From positions 5,647,501-5,711,500 of the forward strand of contig JBBMNZ010000015.1 of the NCBI GenBank assembly GCA_037954325.1: a stretch of 64,000 nt of DNA, written 5' to 3'. This document shows positions 57,531 to 64,000 of the stretch, one piece after another. The stretch comes from Fistularia commersonii (lineage: Eukaryota > Chordata > Actinopteri > Syngnathiformes > Fistulariidae). Numbering within the stretch: position 1 is the stretch's first letter; every line of letters begins with the position of its first letter. The translations under genes were made by a program, and so were the position numbers. The notes beneath the pieces were generated by a model. That model did not search any database. It was not told the origin of the DNA and saw only the letters and a program-made list of their open reading frames with translations.

Positions 57531-60500
57531 GGAGGTGTGAACTATGCAAATAGCATGCCAGACCACGTACATCCTACAGGTTCACTTCTAGAACATTACG
57601 GCTTTCTTAATATGTGATCATTTTAATCACTTTGTCTTTCTGTCTCATACGAAAGCAATGACTTGGACTGTTTGTTGAACCACAAAGGCATCTGACAGAG
57701 AAAATAATGCAGGTTATTTGTCCAATGAATGTTTAGATCTTGTAACCTAGATATAGTTGACAATTTGTATGTGCCACTTTGATGGTGTGAATGGTTGATG
57801 CACTACTTTGTGTTTTCAGGTTTTCATTACAGAGCATTTTGGAAGTAATAGAAAGGTAGATTTCTTTTCATGTTTGGACAAAGGCCTGCTGGTGCCATGT
57901 GATTCTCTACCCAGCAGCAATAGTAGATCTTGGTGGCTTTGAAAGCGAGTTGATTGTTGGAACGCAGATGGCAGGAGCTTCAGTTACACTGACTGTGCAA
58001 CTGGCTGCCGTTAAGTAACCCGTCCAGACATCTCACATCTGACAGGACAGATTAGCTTCCCAAAGTCAGAACTCAACATGCAGAAACAACATTTAGTATT
58101 TATGTTTCAAATATCAAACATTGAGGTCTGTTCAAATTCTTGAATGTTTTAGATCAAGACTTGAATTTTTCTTCTACTTTTTTCCATTTACATATTTTTT
58201 ATGCATTTTGGGTCTTATGAAAATCATTTGAAGTTAACATAGATAGACAACTACCTTCCTTAAGTTGTGAAAGACAAATTATGTTGAGTCCGTGCAAAGA
58301 TAAGGTATTTATAAAATCGACAGCAGCAGCACAGGGCATAGTTGTATTTATCTAATTCCTGGAACCATAGGGAAGGTATGGAAGTACATTAAATATGCTT
58401 GACCACTTTTCCAATATAAGAGAAACAGTTTTATTGTTTTATTTCATTCAATCAGGTTTAAAATAATTCAAAACAAATCCATCTACCAGGCAAGTCACCT
58501 TAAAGTGCACTTTGCTATGACTGATGTAATTTCATTCATATATTACTATATAGAAAGGACTAAGAAATAAGTTACTCTGGGTTAATACATAAACTATGAA
58601 TGAGATAGGACTGAAATCACTAGATGCATTTCAATAAGGCAACTTAATCTGGAATTCTACCATTCATTTTCAGAACAACATTTGTCCATTGAATACGCTG
58701 CACGACTTAAATTGAAGCATTGAATTAATGGGTATACATATAAACCAACAGAAAAGTATAGAAGCATCTGGCTGTTAGAATTCACACACAGCTACTATCC
58801 TATTTCGATGACAGAATCAACAGGCCTGCAGGCCTTTAGCTCAAGGTCTTGTGTGGTATTTTTGCTCCACGGTCAGGCAACATTGTCATGGATTACAGCT
58901 CAGAGTGCCAATTCACCTTGTTTTATTTTACTCTTTCAGCATCAGCAGTGTCCCTCATAATCACATAGCTAGGTTTCCATACAAATGTATGACAAAAGTT
59001 CCCTGAGTCATCATTAAGACACTTTTGAAAGAACATTTTGCAACAGGGGTTTCTATCTACTGATGTTGACAACTAAGAATAGGTCGTCTGAAATATTAAT
59101 TTATCTAAACTGCTACTCCAAGTTACACATTAAAGTGGACTGAGAATTTTTTATTTGGGCTTCTGATCAGTGGAACCATCAACCCTAAGGAAATATTCCA
59201 GTTGAAAGGGGGGGCAGTTCTGAAGCCCTTTGTCTTTTATTTAGGGTCATATGTTTCCCTGACAGCGATTATTAATTTGAAATGCAACATACAAAAACAA
59301 TGAATGTCCATAGTATGAGCATTTTGATATGAGAAGTATTGCCGGGGGGGTAAACAATTTGATAGAAAAAAAAAGTTGTTTCAGGGAAAGCTTAAACAGA
59401 ACTGATGACCTATTTTAAAATATACATATGTTGAATTCATGAAAATTCAAGGTTTTCCAGTATGAGCATATTTCAGGACATTTTAAAGTTGGAAATGACT
59501 TCAAGAGCTGATATGCTGCACAGATAAAGAGATCAATGTATACTTTTTTTACCCATCCATGAAGTCAAAAATAATTCTAGGTATATTTGATGTTAAACGG
59601 GAAAGGAATATTACAATTTACCAATAGGAATGATTATTTGTCCAGTAATATAACACGCCCACGACTATTTTGCCAAAGAGAAAGAAGGTGAAACAGTAAA
59701 ACATGAGTGAGAAAAGTGAGTTGCAATTTTGCATTGTTAGTTGGCAAAGGGGATCAAATTTCAGGTTTATCGCTGTCAATTCTTTTCCAGCTTAGATGGC
59801 CAGGACCTGTTATCAACATCTGAGTTTGGTTGGCTGTTTAGAGGCTTTACACAGACCTATTGGACTACCTTCCTAAACTTCTGAACAAACTATGCCTAAC
59901 AGTTTATTTGATCCAAATCAGAATCATGCAAAAAACAATCCTCCACTTTGCGCTGTATTTTCTGTAAGCTCATTTTACCTCCCAGGGCTCATTTAGCTAT
60001 GCCCTGGGAGAATCATCTTAGCGACCCCTGCATGGAATATGTGGTCCCAAAACCGCTAACCATGATCTCACCATCTGTCCCTTGTCTGCACCAATCACTG
60101 CTAGCAATGCCAGATGGATTGCCAGATCTCTGGCAGGATTATACACCAGATACAGCCAAAATACCAACAGTGCCCTGGGTGGAGAGAGCTGGGAGTGATT
60201 GCTTTGGTTAAATACCTTTCAAATTCTCAACACTGTGAGGACGCAAACACATTTTGTGGACACATTGTCTCCTCATCAGGAATTCTCTCTGTGTCTATCA
60301 CTGGTCCAAACAATACCACCTCAAATCTTTTGGAAGACATAAATAGGCGTCAGCAGCTTGGCGCTCCATGAAACACTTTCATGTCAGGAACGCCATATCT
60401 TGCACTGGGATTAGGAGATGGTTTTCTGCCATGACAAATTTATTGTCAGTGACACTTTTCATTGTTGCAAGGTGGGAACAGATGGAATCATGAAATATTG

Positions 60501-61924
60501 AATGACTAACAGTACAAAAGAGGCAGCAGTGTATTTTTTTCTACATGTAGGCCAAGTCATTTTCAAATGAAAAGAAAGCTTATGGAATATGTTGTTGCTG
60601 GGTGACAATAAGACGAGAAGTGAAGCAACATGTAGATCGAGCCAAATATCAGCAGAAAAGCCTTTTTCTTACCTGCATAAATACAACATTCACCAGAAGC
60701 AATAACATTTACAAACCTTAATCTCAACATACACACACCCACAAAAATGATGACAGACACTACCCCTTGCAAGAGAAAAGAAAAATAATAACAATAAAAA
60801 AACATTATCTGCATTTGATTTGCAAACACAGAAAAATAAAGCTATTCACAAGCTAATTCTCAAGCACTTGGTTAAAATAAACTAATTTGGGTATTTTACT
60901 GGCCTAATACAGGAAAATTTATTTCCTTAGAGATGGACTGTGTCACTGGTTAGAGGCCAGGCGTATAAGTCATTTCCCCATTCAGCTGTGTGATGAATGA
61001 CTTGACTTTAAGCAACCAACTGATTGAAGTAAATAGCATTACATCTAATGCTTAGCCTGTTGCCAATACATCCAAGGAGTCACTGTGCCACAAAAGTGCA
61101 TCATTTTCCATGTCTCCCATTAAGCAACATACTGTAGTTTCCTGTCCTTGCATTTCTGTTTCATTCTGATTAGATTTTTTGTTCATTATGATTCATAATT
61201 TCCCAGAATTATTTTAAATTTAATAGTATCTTATTTTTAGGCTCAAGGCATGGATAAGCAGTTTTGTATAAAGCCCAAAAAGGAAAAAGAACACAAATTC
61301 CCCGCCTGCTTTGTGATAACATTGTAGTGACAATGGTGACACTGTGGCGGACACAAAGGGGTGTGGCCTCTCATCCCAAGGGACTCGGGGCTGAGGGGCA
61401 TGGGTTTAAGCCGGGGATATATTTGCCCCCGGAAGTTAAAGTTAGAACACGCCTTCGTCTCCGCAATTCTTCTTCTCACATCACAACACAAAATATATCC
61501 CTTAAAATCAATTACAAACTTTTTGTGAAATAATATCGAAACTGATACACAACAACATGTATAGACAGTTTGATTGCGTATGTGCGTGTCCCCATTCAGG
61601 AGTCACAATGCAGTGTATAGTTACAAACTAACTACTCAACTTTGCTGGTCTCAATTACAAATGTAGATTTTGTTAAATAAAAAATAAAAAAACTTGCAGC
61701 AAATCAATTGGAGATTCACAATTATCTCAAATATATTCAAAAGCACAATACATGTTGAAGGTAAAACATGTCAAAATGTCATTGATGATTAAATTGCAAT
61801 GCTGCAATATGACATACACAGACATCAAAGTCTATGGAAATCATATTTCCTTCTCCCTTAAAAATAGCACCACAACCATGTAAATATTTTTCATTTCAAA
61901 AAGAGAATATGATGCAGACAATAG

Positions 61925-62281
61925 CCATCCATCATCTCCCGCTTATCATACTCAGGGTTGAATGGATGCTAGAACTTATCTCAGCTGTCATAGGCAGACG
62001 AGAGACGAGGTACACCCTGGACCAGTCACCAGTTGATCGCATAGACACAAACAACCATTCACTCTTTCATTCAAGCATCTAGGCAATTTTTCCAATGTAT
62101 TCCAATGAACCCCCTGCAAATTTTCAGACTGTGGGAGGAAATCTGAGAAAACCCAGGGGAGAACACGGGGAATATACAAATTCCACACAGAAAGGGCCCT
62201 GTGGCCTGTGGGAATTGAACCAAGGTCCTTTGCGCCGTGAGGCGGAAGCGCAATGCGCTGCACCACTGTGCCACCCGCGCA
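61925..62281 (-). mobile_element. tRNA-derived SINE, near full length
   Basis: Read on the minus strand from 62281: GGTGGCACAGTGGTGCAGCG (A box TGGCACAGTGG), CCGCCTCACGGCGC, then GGTTCAATTCC (B box), then CTTTCTGTGTGGAATTTG, CCCGTGTTCTCC, CCCACAGTCTGAAAA, GACTGGTCCAGGGTGTACC, and a tail of ATCCATT type. A and B boxes at tRNA spacing mark an old tRNA-derived SINE of about 350 bp. Best copy in the window. Confidence 0.88.
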
Positions 62282-63494
62282 GACAACATGATTCCCTCTA
62301 ATATCTCAATAGCAGCGATGACACCAACCATCAACCAATATAGTCACAATTAATTTTTTTGGATCCCATAAATACTGTTGTTTAAAGGGAAGTGGTAGGA
62401 CCATGATCCTGGATGGAGGTCAGGAACCATTACTGCAATGTCTCTGTGAGAATTATCTCTGCTGGACACACAAACTGACACAAATACAGAAATATACACA
62501 CACACACACAAACAATAAACTAGGCTAAGTCACTCGATTCTACTACTGTTTTCCTTGTATCTTTTTCAATTACAGAGATGGCTAAAAAGCCTACGTGACG
62601 GCAATATTTCAAACTGCAAACAAAATGTCATAATATTCCCACGGGAAAACATGATGATACCAATCAAACATGCAAAGAGGACGGAACTTGTTTTTCTATT
62701 GTGCAAAGTGCAATTCAAAATTATGTTAATTGAAAAACTGCATGAATAATTTTACAAAATGAAGGAAATAAAATATTGAGAGGCACACAAACTCACTAAA
62801 CTACACACAAATAAGATGAGAATGCGGGTGAAACGCCTACATTTCAACAACCAGCTATAAAAAAAAAGCTTTGCATGAATAAATCAGGAGGCCTGGAGGT
62901 CGTAAAAAGCAGACGATGACCTGGAGAAAACCTGACTTGCCCACAGCTTACAAAATGTTATCCTGGGTATAAAAACTTACATGGCAGAACTGATAAATAT
63001 TACTTAAACAGTATCAGGGGCCAATTCTGTAATTCTGTCTGAAAAAATGCAGAGAAGCTTTGTTATTGTCCGTATCAATTGATATTTTGAACAGCTGGAG
63101 GGACTGGTACATCCATTAAATTCTTACTTATCATTTTGGGAAAAATCTAGGTGACTGTGCCACAAAGTCACACGCTTGTGACCAAAATACAAGGCTATGC
63201 ATGCACATGTTTAAGCAGAATTTCATTGAAAAACAAGTATAAGGCAACTGGAATCTTTGGAATACATTTTCTCTCCCAGTTAAAGAATTTTCCAACACGC
63301 ACTGCATAAAATGGAAACATGAAATATTCTAAACATTATCTGACTGCGACGCAAGTCCACAAGAAGAAACCAATTGAACATAGTGCCAAAATTACACTGT
63401 GAAAAAAAGCTTGAAGCAATATTATTTGGAACATCAAAACCACTGCAAAAGCACTCATTTAAACGTCATAATTTGATTTTGATGATTCCATCGC

Positions 63495-63802
63495 AAATGG
63501 AAGTAGTTGGCTCTCCTGCCTCGAACCAAGATGGTTCCTGGTTCAATTCCACTGGTCAACTGAGGCTTATTTGTTTGTACTTTGCATTTCCTCGCTGTAA
63601 ACTTCTCTGTTTTTTTCCCATTATCTAATCACAGTGGATGAGCTAAAGACTGAAATGTCTTTACAGTGAATGAGAGGGAAATGTTTATATGTATGTGACC
63701 TTGTGATCACTGCTGACCAGTCCAAGCTGTAGCCCCCAGTATTTGGCCCCCATGACCCTGAGCGCAGGAAAAATTGGACAAATAATGAGTGAATGAACTT
63801 CT
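63495..63802 (+). mobile_element. tRNA-derived SINE, diverged copy, + orientation
   Basis: TCTCCTGCCTCGAACCAAGA, then GGTTCAATTCC (B box), GTACTTTGCATTTCC, TGTGATCACTGCTGACCAGT and CATGACCCTGAGCGCAGGA follow the order of the 61.9-kb SINE in the opposite direction. The A box is eroded. Confidence 0.7.
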
Positions 63803-64000
63803 TGTGAATGAAAAGAGATTATCTTAGTCTGAAATAGAAATTAGCCTGACATTACATCCTTTCACTTATCTGATGCGTGAACTCAATCAAATTTTATCAG
63901 TTTCAATTAGCCTTTGTTTGAGATGTGAGGGTTAATATAAAAATGCTCACAATGGGGAAACCTTTAAGCAGAAGGAGCGTTCAACTTTTCTTGTACAAAC

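Larger units (their letters stand above)
40236..64000. other. Region upstream of the bach2 start exon
   Basis: 23.8 kb with no host coding exon that I can support. It is most likely 5' intron and regulatory DNA of bach2, because mammalian BACH2 has very long non-coding 5' introns. Repeat-free, moderately GC blocks that could be conserved elements lie near 41.2-41.45, 50.13-50.58, 52.87-53.26, 53.95-54.18 and 58.78-58.96 kb. Repeats are listed separately. The parts 55.0-56.9, 57.6-61.2 and 62.3-63.4 kb show only AT-rich DNA with short meaningless open frames. Confidence 0.55.

Noticed and set aside
61330..61450. GC-rich stretch with GGGTTTAAGCC, tRNA B-box-like
   Set aside because: No convincing A box or cloverleaf, and no match to the SINE family. 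Left unassigned.
62210..62281. tRNA gene candidate from A and B boxes
   Set aside because: The sequence continues into the SINE body and lacks an acceptor stem, so it is a SINE head, not a functional tRNA.
1..64000. CRISPR array, operon, toxin or phage system
   Set aside because: The window is vertebrate DNA with spliced genes. No direct-repeat array with spacers, no bacterial gene order and no viral gene was seen.

Overview
This is vertebrate, almost certainly teleost, nuclear DNA. It is AT-rich, has GT-AG introns, long CA/TG microsatellites, tRNA-derived SINEs and decayed LINE and hAT elements of types common in fish. Three protein genes are recognisable: ankrd6 (diversin; + strand, 5' end outside the window), gja10 (connexin-62/57 type; + strand) and bach2 (BTB-bZIP repressor; - strand). 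The same three genes lie in this order and orientation on human 6q15, so this is a conserved syntenic block. The MDN1, LYRM2 and CASP8AP2 genes that sit between ANKRD6 and GJA10 in human are not seen here. That fits one of two duplicated teleost segments that lost them.

Layout: 1-845 is ankrd6 intron or upstream DNA. 846-7628 holds 14 coding exons of ankrd6: ankyrin repeats, a linker, a conserved middle domain, a Ser-rich region and a C-terminal coiled coil. 7629-15473 is non-coding, with a GC-rich block near 8.5-8.8 kb and a 1.1-kb hAT-like element at 12.8-13.9 kb. 15474-21249 is gja10: one large coding exon, a 3.8-kb intron with a probable GC donor, and a tiny last exon encoding 12 residues. 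21305-40235 is bach2 on the minus strand, with a 6.2-kb 3'UTR and four coding exons joining in phase to 760 residues. gja10 and bach2 converge tail to tail, their poly(A) signals about 75 bp apart. 40236-64000 lies upstream of the bach2 start exon. It is probably 5' intron or regulatory DNA of bach2, with LINE debris at 43.1-48.2 and 57.0-57.5 kb, SINEs, microsatellites and several blocks that look like conserved enhancers by eye.

The three genes are not an operon or a pathway. ankrd6 acts in Wnt/planar polarity signalling, gja10 forms gap junctions (retinal horizontal cells in other vertebrates), and bach2 is a heme-sensitive repressor of lymphocyte differentiation. I found no credible new multi-gene system. 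The most useful observations are the probable GC-AG intron at the connexin C-terminus, a (GT)n tract where the polypyrimidine tract of an ankrd6 acceptor should be, a G-quadruplex candidate in the bach2 3'UTR, and nested transposon insertions with a visible target-site duplication. Exon limits were read by eye from reading frame, splice signals and remembered family similarity; no alignment was run.
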